Source of the DNA: Psychromonas sp. CNPT3 | GTDB lineage: Bacteria > Pseudomonadota > Gammaproteobacteria > Enterobacterales > Psychromonadaceae | Length of the DNA stretch: 64,000 nucleotides | Reading direction: 5' to 3' | Assembly (NCBI RefSeq): GCF_000153405.2 | Contig: NC_020802.1 | Location: 1,259,883 to 1,323,882, forward strand | Shown here: one piece after another, positions 38,732-47,741 of the stretch | Layout: every line of letters starts with the position of its first letter | Numbering within the stretch: the stretch's first letter is position 1 | Notes under the pieces: generated by a model | The model's input: only the letters and a program-made list of their open reading frames with translations | Told to the model about the DNA's origin: nothing | Databases searched by the model: none | Position numbers and translations under genes: made by a program

Positions 38732-39607
38732 TTGAAAATATTAATTACGGGTACGGCAGGCCGGGTTGGGCGCGCTATATATATTAAGCTAATGAAATAC
38801 CATGAGGTTGTTGGTGTTGATTTAACGCCATGCTCCACGGTGGATCACATTGGGGATATTCGAGATAAAGCCTTAATGAGTAAAGCGCTCCATGGCGTCG
38901 ACGTTATCGTGCACTGCGCAGCATTACACGCTCCACATGTGGGTATCTTTAGTGATGCTCAATTTGTAAGTATTAATGAAGATGCAACGCAAAACTTAGC
39001 GTTACAAGCCATACAGCAGGGTATTAAACACTTTGTATTTACCAGTACAACGGCGTTGTATGGGTATGCTTCAACACCCGAAGGTATGGCTGGGTGGATT
39101 GATGAAAGTGTGCTTCCAAAGCCTAAATCGATATATCACCGCACGAAGATTAATGCGGAAAAAAAGCTTGAAAACATTTCAAATCATTTTAATTTCCCCA
39201 TTACTGTATTACAAATGTCGCGCTGTTTTCCTGAGCCGGTTGATATGATGTGCGTTTATCGCTTAACGCGAGGCATTGATGCGCGCGATGTTGCCAGTGC
39301 GCATTTATGCGCGATTGAAAAACGTTTAAATGGCTTTAATCGTTTTATCATCTCAGGAAAAACGCCTTTTGATCCGTCATGTTGCCGGGCCTTATTAGAA
39401 AACGCATCACCTGTCATTGGAGAGTATGCCAGTGATTTGGCCACTGAGTTTTTAAAGCGAGGCTGGGATGTGCCCAAAAGTTTAGATCGTGTTTATGACT
39501 CAAGGGCCGCCCAACGCGCGCTAGATTGGCAACCGTCACATGGATTTGAGAGTGTATTAGCGATGTATGACAGTGAACTGGCGGAAGTATTACCGGTCAG
39601 AAAATAG
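38732..39607 (+). CDS. NAD-dependent epimerase/dehydratase family protein (extended SDR)
   Basis: 291 residues. The NAD-binding motif is MKILITGTAGRVGRAIY, the acidic dinucleotide-binding step is VVGVDLTP, and the catalytic set is FTSTTALYGYA with YHRTKINAEKKL (Tyr-x3-Lys), as in nucleotide-sugar epimerases. The start is a TTG with GAGTAGAG upstream. The C-terminal half is short for a UDP-sugar epimerase (usually about 330), so it may act on a free sugar acid or another small molecule. It is a single gene ahead of a strong hairpin. Confidence 0.82.
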   Translation: MKILITGTAGRVGRAIYIKLMKYHEVVGVDLTPCSTVDHIGDIRDKALMSKALHGVDVIVHCAALHAPHVGIFSDAQFVSINEDATQNLALQAIQQGIKHFVFTSTTALYGYASTPEGMAGWIDESVLPKPKSIYHRTKINAEKKLENISNHFNFPITVLQMSRCFPEPVDMMCVYRLTRGIDARDVASAHLCAIEKRLNGFNRFIISGKTPFDPSCCRALLENASPVIGEYASDLATEFLKRGWDVPKSLDRVYDSRAAQRALDWQPSHGFESVLAMYDSELAEVLPVRK

Positions 39608-39759
39608 AGTTATAACGTTACTACAATGTTAGGTATGGAAGATAGTGTACATTCTAATATTGCGATGATGGGATCTCAGGATCCACTTTATTTTAGAATT
39701 TTTAATATCAAGGGTTATAGATAAGTGGATTTAAAGGCTGGAGAATTAAAGAAGCTCTC

Positions 39760-39797
39760 TTTAGAAGAGAGCGCAAAGGAACACGCTCTCTTCTAAA
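39760..39797. terminator. Strong hairpin between convergent genes, with alternative fold
   Basis: A perfect 14-base inverted repeat has arms 39760-39773 and 39784-39797 (GAAGAGAGCG against CGCTCTCTTC). The left arm can instead pair with GCTCTC at 39754-39759, so two mutually exclusive hairpins are possible. There is no clean T-run. It lies between the epimerase gene and the minus-strand nucleotidyltransferase gene and is likely to end transcription in both directions. Confidence 0.6.
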
Positions 39798-39825
39798 TCT
39801 AAGATATTATGAAGGGATCAATATT

Positions 39826-40578
39826 TTAGTGACATTTTTTAAATATATTTTCAGCTTTTGCAAAATCATCTAAAGTATCAATTTCAATCCATTTTAATCC
39901 AGTAATATCTAAGATATTGAAGATAACATTTTTGGCAATAAGTCGTTCATATGCTGCTTCGTAATACTCTTGATGATGTTTTTCATCGCTCATCATCTCT
40001 TTTAATTCTGAAAACAAGCGTTTTGCAGTACTATTACTTATTTTTTCAATACCAATAGACTCGCCGATAGCATCTTTAGGGGCGACATCTTTACTGGCTT
40101 TAAGAACCTGATTTTTATCATTGATGATAATTTTTATTTCTTCTGCATCTAGATTTATCTGGGTATCAACACATAAGCAATTTTCATATTCAGATGCGAT
40201 GAGTTGTTTAAGGATCTCAATATCAAAAACCACATCCGCATCAAATTTTATAAAAGAAGAATCCTTAACGAGCTCTTCTGCCAGCATTAAAGAGTAACCT
40301 GTATTCGTTTTGGTATAAAATTCATTGGTAATAAAATGCGCATTTAAACTCGGGAAATTCTTATTTATAAAATCTTTAATATCATTTTCTAAATAGCCAA
40401 GAATAAATACAATCTCAGTAATACCACATTTGACTATATTAGAAACCATCATTTCTAATATAGTGTATTCACCTATTTTTAATAAACTTTTAGGGCAGTT
40501 ATTCGTTAAGGGTCTTATTCTTGAGCCAATACCGGCAGCTAAAATAATGGCTTTCAGGTTTTTATTATTATCTTTCAT
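39826..40578 (-). CDS. LicC/PntC-like CTP-dependent nucleotidyltransferase
   Basis: 250 residues from the ATG at 40578; an upstream TTG adds three codons. The nucleotidyltransferase motif is AIILAAGIGSRIRPLT with PKSLLKIGEYTI, and metal binding is by FDADVVFD. The later stretches GESIGIEKIS and WIEIDTLDDFAKAE are typical of choline-phosphate and 2-aminoethylphosphonate cytidylyltransferases. It would activate a small phospho- or phosphono-head group as its CDP derivative. It is the third gene of an operon with a PhnW-like aminotransferase and a CDP-alcohol phosphatidyltransferase, which fits head-group activation before transfer to lipid or polymer. Confidence 0.78.
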   Translation of the reverse strand: MKDNNKNLKAIILAAGIGSRIRPLTNNCPKSLLKIGEYTILEMMVSNIVKCGITEIVFILGYLENDIKDFINKNFPSLNAHFITNEFYTKTNTGYSLMLAEELVKDSSFIKFDADVVFDIEILKQLIASEYENCLCVDTQINLDAEEIKIIINDKNQVLKASKDVAPKDAIGESIGIEKISNSTAKRLFSELKEMMSDEKHHQEYYEAAYERLIAKNVIFNILDITGLKWIEIDTLDDFAKAENIFKKCH

Positions 40579-40647
40579 AGTTATCAATAAATCTTTTGTT
40601 AAATATACTTGTTGATAGGAAATAAGACGGCATTTTAGAATGGCGTC

Positions 40648-41418
40648 TTATTTGGTTATTTGGTTATTTATATTGTTTTCTAACTCTTGGCCTCGTTGTA
40701 GTCCTCGATATAAGCCATAAAATATCTGACTGAGGGCAAAGATCCAAAGCATGGGGGTAAGTAGATTAAAGATCAAAGAAAACGATAACATAAAGATAAA
40801 AACGCCTTCATTAAAAGATAGGATTTTTTTCTGCTCTTTAATAAACCAACATAAATTATCGAGGAAACTAAATTCAATACCAGCAACATTATTTTGTTGC
40901 ACTTTATTTTTAGACAGAGAGTCTAAATAGTGGCAATCCTCCTCCATGTGTGTGTAGATCGTGATGTATTTTACATAGCCTCGTAAAGAGTAAAATGCGA
41001 TCCCTAATAAAGCTAAACAAATAGGAAGAACACTTTCTGATTGTGCATAGGCAGCGAATCCCACTGAGCCGAACCACATAGTGACCTGAATTTGATCTGT
41101 TAATTTATCGTAATAGGCTCCCGATGCAGAAGTCGTTTTTCGATAGCGAGCCATTTGTCCGTCCATACAATCAAAAACATGGCTTAGGGTAATTAAAATA
41201 GCGGCAATAATAAAATTTTGCATGCCTCCAACAAGGATAAAGACACATGAAAGGATAGCGGTTAAAAATGAAATTAAAGTGATTCGATTAGGTGTTAAAA
41301 ATTTCATGTCGACCACAATATAATTGAGTAATATTGCTAATGGAGACGTTACAAAAGAGGACCACCACTCATCATCTTTAGTTTTGGTTGCCCATAATGT
41401 TTTTAATTTAGTGTTCAT
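40648..41418 (-). CDS. CDP-alcohol phosphatidyltransferase family protein
   Basis: 256 residues, about six to eight membrane spans. The family motif D-G-x2-A-R-x8-G-x3-D-x3-D is exact (MDGQMARYRKTTSASGAYYD, about residues 88-107, followed by KLTD). These enzymes move a phospho-alcohol head group between CDP and an alcohol acceptor in the membrane. It overlaps the aminotransferase gene by four bases and precedes the nucleotidyltransferase by 69. It is therefore expected to use the CDP-activated head group made by that enzyme. The acceptor (diacylglycerol or another lipid) is inferred. Confidence 0.85.
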   Translation of the reverse strand: MNTKLKTLWATKTKDDEWWSSFVTSPLAILLNYIVVDMKFLTPNRITLISFLTAILSCVFILVGGMQNFIIAAILITLSHVFDCMDGQMARYRKTTSASGAYYDKLTDQIQVTMWFGSVGFAAYAQSESVLPICLALLGIAFYSLRGYVKYITIYTHMEEDCHYLDSLSKNKVQQNNVAGIEFSFLDNLCWFIKEQKKILSFNEGVFIFMLSFSLIFNLLTPMLWIFALSQIFYGLYRGLQRGQELENNINNQITK

Positions 41419-42593
41419 AAAGCAATCTCTCTTTTTTCATCATTTATAATAATCAAATTATCTTTATATTTGTTTTTGTGGGTTAATAAGTGATCCACTT
41501 CAATATTTAATAGATCATGCAATATGAGTTTTAAACAATTTAAAAAATATTGTATGTCATGAAGCGATAGCTCTCCAATATTGCCGACTTGAAAAACTTT
41601 ACCTAAGAAACAGCCTTTCCCTTCATAAATAATAATAGATTTATCGCGTAGTTTTTCCCGCAGAATGCTTACATCTATATTAGACGGGACACAAACCGTT
41701 GTTAACATTGAGCACATTTGTTGGGGCTCAATTAAAAATTTCAGCCCTAACTTAGTAATGCCTCGTCGTAAAATATTCGCTTTATTTCTGATATCTTTAT
41801 AATAATTGTTGATACCTCGATCAATAAGGTTGGATAAGGCTTGATCTAATGCATAAAAAAGATGCACCGCTGGTGTATTGGGTGTTTGTGACCAATTACA
41901 CATAAAACGGTAAAAAGTATATAAGTTAAGGTATGTGGTTTTAGCGGGTAAATCTTTTAGCTTTTCAAACTCTGTTGTTTTACCGATGACAAATGATAAG
42001 CCTGAATATGACGCGATAGCTTTAGAGCTTGAGCTGGAAATAAAGGCAATATTGCATTTATCCATCTCAATAATTTCTACACCGGCACTGCTGACGCAAT
42101 CGACAAAAAAAGTGATGCCGTATTTTTTAGTGAGCTTACCAATATCAGATAATGAATTTAACATCCCTGAACTGGTCTCATGGTGAACCATTGCAATAAT
42201 ATCAATCTTATTGTTAGATAAATAATCTTCTATGATGTTTAAATCAAGGGATTTCCCCCAGGGGAATGACAATATATGAGTGTTTTTATTGTGAATTTTA
42301 GATATGTTATTCAATCGTTCGCCAAATTCACCATTAGATAATATAAGGATATGTTGATCACTCACAATGGATGACAATATAGATTCATTGGCAGCCGTTC
42401 CTGATCCGGTAATAATCACGGCGCGATAATTATTATGATCTACATCGAAAATATGTAACAGTTTAGTCTCAATACTATTGAGTAAAGTTTCAAACTCCAC
42501 TTCACGATGACAAATATCTTTTTTAATGATAGCCATTTTCACATTACTGGCTAAATTGACTGGGCCTGGTGTAAATAATAAATCTTTTTCCAT
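41415..42593 (-). CDS. 2-aminoethylphosphonate aminotransferase-like PLP enzyme
   Basis: 392 residues of the class V aminotransferase fold. LFTPGPVNLASNVKMAI and KDICHREVEFETLL resemble PhnW and alanine-glyoxylate transaminases, VDCVSSAGVEIIEMD holds the PLP-contacting Asp, and the Schiff-base lysine is in SSSSKAIASYSGLSF. PhnW exchanges amino groups between 2-aminoethylphosphonate and phosphonoacetaldehyde. Coupled with a CTP nucleotidyltransferase and a CDP-alcohol transferase, the synthetic direction (making aminoethylphosphonate) is the likelier role. No phosphoenolpyruvate mutase or decarboxylase gene lies in this window, so the carbon-phosphorus step would have to be encoded elsewhere. 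Confidence 0.78.
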   Translation of the reverse strand: MEKDLLFTPGPVNLASNVKMAIIKKDICHREVEFETLLNSIETKLLHIFDVDHNNYRAVIITGSGTAANESILSSIVSDQHILILSNGEFGERLNNISKIHNKNTHILSFPWGKSLDLNIIEDYLSNNKIDIIAMVHHETSSGMLNSLSDIGKLTKKYGITFFVDCVSSAGVEIIEMDKCNIAFISSSSSKAIASYSGLSFVIGKTTEFEKLKDLPAKTTYLNLYTFYRFMCNWSQTPNTPAVHLFYALDQALSNLIDRGINNYYKDIRNKANILRRGITKLGLKFLIEPQQMCSMLTTVCVPSNIDVSILREKLRDKSIIIYEGKGCFLGKVFQVGNIGELSLHDIQYFLNCLKLILHDLLNIEVDHLLTHKNKYKDNLIIINDEKREIAL

Positions 42594-43305
42594 TTTATGA
42601 TCACGCCTATTAATATTTAATCGCCTATTCCTTAAAATTGCTTGATCAGTTTTACGTTATTTATTGCTGATAAAAGAAGAAAAGTGATAAATAAAATTAA
42701 TGTAAAATACTTACAGGTTATAACGTAGTTCATTAAAACTTTCATTTTTTGATAAGAATCATCCCTAGAATTTATTCGGGGCGATCGTCTAATTCAGGTT
42801 TCGGGTGAGTGTTACTGTTTTAGGTGTTTATTTGAAATGAAACGTACTTTTTGGGGGAGGTACCCATGCAATTTGAAAAGAGATTACTCCATATGATCTT
42901 TGCTAGCAAGAGATATTAACACTATCCATGTCAAATATAGATGAATAATAAAGCGTATTATCAACGCCTTGTCTTTTGGTTTTTATTATTTTTTTTTGTT
43001 GTTTATTTGTTTTGATAAAAGATTTTTTGTTTTTTGTTATATTAATAATTCCATATTCATAAGTCTTATCTATTTTAATAAAAACAGGGTGTATTTAAAG
43101 GTTAAATGTCACATGTAAGAGACTGATTTAATTTGTTTATAGTATTATTGTGTTAAATTCCAATCGCTTTATGGAATAGATCGTTTGATGGGTTGTGTCT
43201 GTTTTATTCTCAATGTCTCATTTTGATTATAAAGATAAGAGCAAAGGAATTGCTTTGTTATTAATATCACTATTAATAACGTGAATGTTTTGAAGAGGGA
43301 AAATC
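42594..43305. other. Divergent control region, 712 bp
   Basis: Separates the head-group operon from a LysR gene. It is very AT-rich. One 17-codon frame at 42866-42919 has a striking ribosome site (GGGGGAGG) but no recognisable product. No other gene or RNA was seen, and promoters for both directions must lie here. Confidence 0.4.
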
Positions 43306-44205
43306 ATGCAGAATATAAAAGATTTTGATTTACACTTACTTGATTTATTTGTCACCATTGTTGAGTTAGGCGGGTTTTCAGCTGCGCAATCAAAACTAAA
43401 TATGCACCAGTCAACGATCAGTACCAAAATGACGACGCTAGAAGTGCGTTTAGGGATGACCTTATGTCATCGAGGGCGTCGGGGTTTTTATTTGACCAAT
43501 GATGGTGAGAACGTTTATAAACTCTGCCTAAAAATATTTAATGAAATTGCCTCGTTTGAAGAAGCATTGAATAATATTAGAAACATATCCAACGGGCATA
43601 TTATATTAACCTTAACCGATAATATTGCGACAAATCCTAATTGTAAAATCAAAGATGCCATCAAGTCTTTTTCTAATCTTTACCCAAAAATAACCATGAA
43701 AACAGATGTATTTGATTCGTTTCAAATTGAAATGATGCTATTAGACGAGCGTATAGAGCTTGGCGTGACATCTTCAGAAATAAGAAAAAAAGGTTTAACG
43801 TATCTCTCTTTATTTGATGAAACACAATCACTTTACTGCGCCGCCATGCATCCTGTATTAGACGTTAAAGGTAAATTAAGCGCAAAAAAGATGGCTGCTT
43901 TTAATTTAATTGATCGTGGTGTTTCGCATAAAATAACGCCATTAACTAATCTAAATAAAGGCGAAAATGTTGCCACTAGTGTCAATATGGAAGCGACCGT
44001 GCATTTGATTTTATCGGGGAATTTTATTGGCTATCTGCCCGATCATTTTGCAGACATTTGGGTATCAAAAGGCGAAATGATAAAAATTAATGCGCCGGAT
44101 TTAGATTATACCGCAGCCTTTCATCTCACACTTTTAACCTCTAAAGAATTATCATTAGCCGCACGAAAACTAAAAGATCTTATTATTAAGGCGCATACAA
44201 TATAA
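43306..44205 (+). CDS. LysR family transcriptional regulator
   Basis: 299 residues. The N-terminal helix-turn-helix is GGFSAAQSKLNMHQSTISTK (about residues 21-40), followed by RLGMTLCHRGRRGFYLTNDG and an effector-binding domain. It precedes the racemase-like and YfcC-like genes by 121 bp in the same direction and probably regulates them, perhaps sensing their substrate amino acid. Confidence 0.9.
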   Translation: MQNIKDFDLHLLDLFVTIVELGGFSAAQSKLNMHQSTISTKMTTLEVRLGMTLCHRGRRGFYLTNDGENVYKLCLKIFNEIASFEEALNNIRNISNGHIILTLTDNIATNPNCKIKDAIKSFSNLYPKITMKTDVFDSFQIEMMLLDERIELGVTSSEIRKKGLTYLSLFDETQSLYCAAMHPVLDVKGKLSAKKMAAFNLIDRGVSHKITPLTNLNKGENVATSVNMEATVHLILSGNFIGYLPDHFADIWVSKGEMIKINAPDLDYTAAFHLTLLTSKELSLAARKLKDLIIKAHTI

Positions 44206-44326
44206 AGGCTTGATTGCTATTAGATCATTACATCGAATTTGAACAATGTAAGCATATAAAACGAGATATTTTACATTTACTAAAAAAAACTTAATGTGAA
44301 TAAAATATCAGATAATGGAGTTTTAT

Positions 44327-45391
44327 ATGCATAAGTCACCTTGCATTAATATAGATTTGGGTATTATTAAATCCAATACACAATCGTTAATTAAAGAATG
44401 TAAAAAACATGGCGTGATCCCCTGTGGTATCGCCAAGCTTGCCTGCGCAGAGCCAAAAGTAGAGCAAGCTTTAATTGATGCTGGCATTCATCTTATTGCC
44501 GATCCCCGCATTGTTAACCTTAAAAAAATTAAACACTTAAACTGCATAAAAATGCTGCTAAGAATGCCTTCTTTGAGCGAAATTGAGGATGTGATCACAT
44601 ACTCTGACATCTCCTTAAATACGGAAATAGTCACGCTAAAAGCGTTATCTGTTGCCGCTATCAAGCAACATAAAATTCATAAAATCATTATTATGCATGA
44701 TCTTGGAGACCTTCGAGAGGGCGCATTTTATGAGCAAGAAACATTAACCTTAGCAGAGCAGTGTATGCAGCTTAAAGGCCTTGAACTTGTTGGTCTTGGC
44801 AGTAATTTGGCGTGCTATGGCGGTGTTGAACCTACGTTTGAAAATCAAACTCAATTGTTACAGATTGCTAAAAAAATTGAAAATAAAAATGCCATTAAAT
44901 TAACTTACATTTCGGGTGCAAGTTCAGCCGCTTTGCCTTTAATGCTCAGTGGTAAATTACCCAAAGGTATTAACCAATTAAGGTTAGGTGCTTCCTTATT
45001 AATGGGCATCGGACTAAATGATGATGTTATCCCCAATACCCAACAAGATGCTTTTACGCTGAGCGCTGAAATCATTGAAATTAAAATAAAACCATCTGTT
45101 CCGCTCAATTCAACAGCAAAAGATGCCTTTGGTCATAAACCTGTTTTTGTTGATAGGGGCAACCGAAAACGCGCTATTTGCGCACTGGGGAAACAAGATA
45201 TCGATTTCTCTCAATTATTTTTAAAAGATAAAAATATTATGCTGATTGGCGGAAGTAGCGACCACTTGATTTTAGATATTACCGATGTAGAGCCCGCCCT
45301 ACAGATAGGAGACAGTGTTGATTTTACACTTTCCTATAGCGGTATTTTACAGTGTATGACATCAGAATATGTGCATAAGAATTTTTGTTAA
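44327..45391 (+). CDS. Alanine/ornithine racemase family PLP enzyme
   Basis: 354 residues from the ATG at 44327 (TGGAG upstream). The protein has the alanine-racemase N-terminal TIM-barrel, but its lysine is in GIAKLACAEPKVEQ rather than the standard AVVKANAYGHG, as in the ornithine racemase-like family. Further motifs are IIIMHDLGDLREG, SGASSAALPL and LRLGASLLMG, the last a PLP-phosphate site. Length is close to the family (about 350). It lies between a LysR gene and a YfcC-type transporter, so it probably racemises an imported diamino acid such as ornithine. Substrate is inference. Confidence 0.82.
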   Translation: MHKSPCINIDLGIIKSNTQSLIKECKKHGVIPCGIAKLACAEPKVEQALIDAGIHLIADPRIVNLKKIKHLNCIKMLLRMPSLSEIEDVITYSDISLNTEIVTLKALSVAAIKQHKIHKIIIMHDLGDLREGAFYEQETLTLAEQCMQLKGLELVGLGSNLACYGGVEPTFENQTQLLQIAKKIENKNAIKLTYISGASSAALPLMLSGKLPKGINQLRLGASLLMGIGLNDDVIPNTQQDAFTLSAEIIEIKIKPSVPLNSTAKDAFGHKPVFVDRGNRKRAICALGKQDIDFSQLFLKDKNIMLIGGSSDHLILDITDVEPALQIGDSVDFTLSYSGILQCMTSEYVHKNFC

Positions 45392-45436
45392 AGAATAAAT
45401 TTAAAAAAAACAATCAACTTTAGATGAGGTTAGACT

Positions 45437-46852
45437 ATGTTCAAAATAAAAAAGTTTCCTAATACGTTTACGATATTATTTGTTTTAATTGGTTTTTTTG
45501 CGCTACTCACTTATATATTGCCTGCGGGGGAATATGTACGCGAGATGAACGAAAGTTTAGGCCGTGAAGTGCCAATACCTAATTCATTTACAATCATTGA
45601 ATCTTCACCGCAAGGTTTTTTTCAGACATTAATGGCGCCTATATCCGGCTTTTATGATCCCTCATCTGGGATGATTGGCGCGGTGGATGTGAGCTTGTTT
45701 ATATTAATGGTAGGTGGGTTTTTAGGTATTATCACTAAAACGGGTGCAATTGATACCGGCCTTGCACGGATAATGGACCGATTAAAAGGCAAAGAGCTTT
45801 ATATGATCCCGTTATTGATGTTTCTCTTTGCGATTGGAGGCACCACTTATGGGATGGCAGAAGAATCGTTAGCTTTTTATGGATTGATGATCCCGCTATT
45901 TATGGCTGCCAGGTTTGATCCCTTAGTGGCGGTATCGGTGATTTTTGTTGGCACGGGTGTCGGCACCTTGGGTTCAACTATTAATCCTTTTGGTACGGTG
46001 ATAGCCTCAAGTGCTGCCAGTATCGATTTTTTAAGTGGTATTAGTTTACGTCTTTGTATTCTTGTCATCGCACTTATTGTCAGCTGTGCGTACATCATGC
46101 ATTACGCGCGTAAAATTCAAAAAGATCCCCGCGCATCACTGCTTTATCACCTTAAAGAATCAAACGAAAAACACTTCTTTGCGAATAAAGCAAGCAATCC
46201 CAACGTGCTATTAACAACCTCGCAAAAAGGTGTGCTTATTTTATTTGTAACCACCTTTGCCATTATGATTTACGGTGTTTCTATCTTGGGCTGGTGGATG
46301 GGTGAAATGGCCACTTTATTTATTTTCATGGGGATTTTATGTGGAATAGTGGGGCGTTTAAAAGAAGATGAGTTAATTAATTCCTTTATCGCCGGCGCCG
46401 CTGATTTAATTGGTGTTGCATTAATTGTTGGTGTGGCACGTGGCATTGTTGTGGTGATGGAAGCCGGGCATATTACCGATACAATTTTGCATTATGCAGA
46501 AGCGTTTGTGCAAGGTAAAAGCTCCATCTTATTTATTAATATGATTTACCTAATAGAGATGATGTTATCTTTTATTGTTCCTTCAACGTCGGGTCTTGCT
46601 GTAATGAGTATGCCTGTTTTAGCGCCATTGGCTGATTTTGCAGGCACAGGCAGAGAGCTTGTTGTTACCGCATTTATGAGTGGTATTGGTACGGTTTTAT
46701 TTGTCACGCCGACCTATGGTGTGTTAATGGGTGGCCTTGCTATCGCGCGTATTCCTTATATCACTTGGCTCAAATTTATTGCGCCATTAGTTGGATTTTT
46801 CATCGTGATGAACTGCATTATTTTATCATTAGGGGTAACGGTATTTGCTTAA
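45437..46852 (+). CDS. YfcC family basic amino acid / dicarboxylate transporter
   Basis: 471 residues with about 12 membrane spans. The family signature is clear: FPNTFTILFVLIGFFALLTY with ILPAGEYVRE at the N-terminus, LFILMVGGFLGIITKTGAID, and GVGTLGSTINPFGTVIASSAA. The YfcC/ArcD-like group includes arginine/ornithine exchangers and short-chain carriers. It follows the racemase-like gene by 45 bp and is likely cotranscribed with it, supporting an ornithine or related role. A terminator follows the stop. Confidence 0.88.
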   Translation: MFKIKKFPNTFTILFVLIGFFALLTYILPAGEYVREMNESLGREVPIPNSFTIIESSPQGFFQTLMAPISGFYDPSSGMIGAVDVSLFILMVGGFLGIITKTGAIDTGLARIMDRLKGKELYMIPLLMFLFAIGGTTYGMAEESLAFYGLMIPLFMAARFDPLVAVSVIFVGTGVGTLGSTINPFGTVIASSAASIDFLSGISLRLCILVIALIVSCAYIMHYARKIQKDPRASLLYHLKESNEKHFFANKASNPNVLLTTSQKGVLILFVTTFAIMIYGVSILGWWMGEMATLFIFMGILCGIVGRLKEDELINSFIAGAADLIGVALIVGVARGIVVVMEAGHITDTILHYAEAFVQGKSSILFINMIYLIEMMLSFIVPSTSGLAVMSMPVLAPLADFAGTGRELVVTAFMSGIGTVLFVTPTYGVLMGGLAIARIPYITWLKFIAPLVGFFIVMNCIILSLGVTVFA

Positions 46853-46920
46853 TATGAAACCTCGATATAAGTACTCGATACTTGGTTAATGATTAACAAG
46901 TTATGGTTAAAAGTAGGTTT

Positions 46921-46952
46921 AAAGGCTCTTTGTCTGTGCAGAGGGCCTTTTT
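46921..46952 (+). terminator. Rho-independent terminator after the YfcC-type gene
   Basis: AAAGGCTCT (46921) pairs with AGAGGGCCTTT (from 46940) and is followed by TTTA. It lies about 70 bp after the stop. Confidence 0.7.
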
Positions 46953-47164
46953 ATATATCAAAGGAGAATCTTTGTAACCTATTAGCTCTTTAAAAAAGAA
47001 GATGAGAGCAAAATGCTTTGCTGATGTTATTGTCTGTTTACATTAAGATGCAATACACTTGAAGACATTTATGCGTCATTTGTCATCAATAAGGCGCTAA
47101 TTGCTATTTATTGTTCTGCTCACTATCGAGCTTCATTATTTTATCTTTATCCTAGGAAATATTT
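46953..47164. other. Upstream region of the DUF1090 gene
   Basis: About 210 bases after the terminator, making the whole gap 312 bp. It should hold the promoter of the small DUF1090 gene. No coding frame or other structure was recognised. Confidence 0.35.
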
Positions 47165-47590
47165 ATGAAAAATAAATGCCCTAAATTATTCAATATTTTA
47201 ATGCACGCTATGCTGGGATTATTATTTGTCGGGGTATCGACGCCGGCCTTTGCGACCTCTGATTGCGATCAGTTTAAAGGATGTGAAAAAAAATACTGCG
47301 CCATTGAAAAGCAACTCAGTATTGCAACGGAAAAAGGTAATGAACGCAGAGCAGATGGACTCCTTAAAGCCTTGGGTAATGCTAAATCATATTGTACGCA
47401 TCAAGGGTTAAAGGATGATGTGACGTCTAAAATAGACGCGATTAACATTAAGATCAGTACTTATGATATTAACCTTAAAAAGGCCAGAGAATACGAAAGA
47501 GAGGATAAAGTACGTAAGTATCAATATAAAATTAAAGAAGCCAAAATCAAACGTCAGTATCTACAAAATACATTATCAAACCTCGAATAA
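47165..47590 (+). CDS. DUF1090 family periplasmic protein (YqjC-like)
   Basis: 141 residues with an N-terminal signal peptide (hydrophobic core MLGLLFVGVSTPAFA). The mature part has CEKKYCAIEKQL and GLLKALGNAKSYC, the two paired-cysteine segments of the DUF1090 family, and a highly charged helical C-terminus. The function of the family is not established. Length matches family members (about 120-140). It stands alone between terminators. Confidence 0.85.
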   Translation: MKNKCPKLFNILMHAMLGLLFVGVSTPAFATSDCDQFKGCEKKYCAIEKQLSIATEKGNERRADGLLKALGNAKSYCTHQGLKDDVTSKIDAINIKISTYDINLKKAREYEREDKVRKYQYKIKEAKIKRQYLQNTLSNLE

Positions 47591-47638
47591 ATTGCTTGAA
47601 TTCTTATTAACAAACTTAGCGTTACTTGTATGGAAAAT

Positions 47639-47684
47639 AAAGATAAGGCTCTAATATATTCAATCAGAGCCTTATCTTTATATT
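47639..47684 (+). terminator. Rho-independent terminator after the DUF1090 gene
   Basis: AAAGATAAGGCTCT (47639-47652) pairs exactly with AGAGCCTTATCTTT (47666-47679) across 13 bases. It also stops the convergent DUF475 gene from the other side. Confidence 0.8.
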
Positions 47685-47741
47685 AAGATTTTTTAAGTTT
47701 ACCTACAATATAAAGCAGGCGTTTAGTGAGCGCGTTACATT

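Noticed and set aside
42866-42919. 17-codon frame with a strong ribosome site upstream of the LysR gene
   Set aside because: It is nearly 390 bases from the next gene, has no attenuator-like structure after it and no recognisable peptide; chance is as likely.
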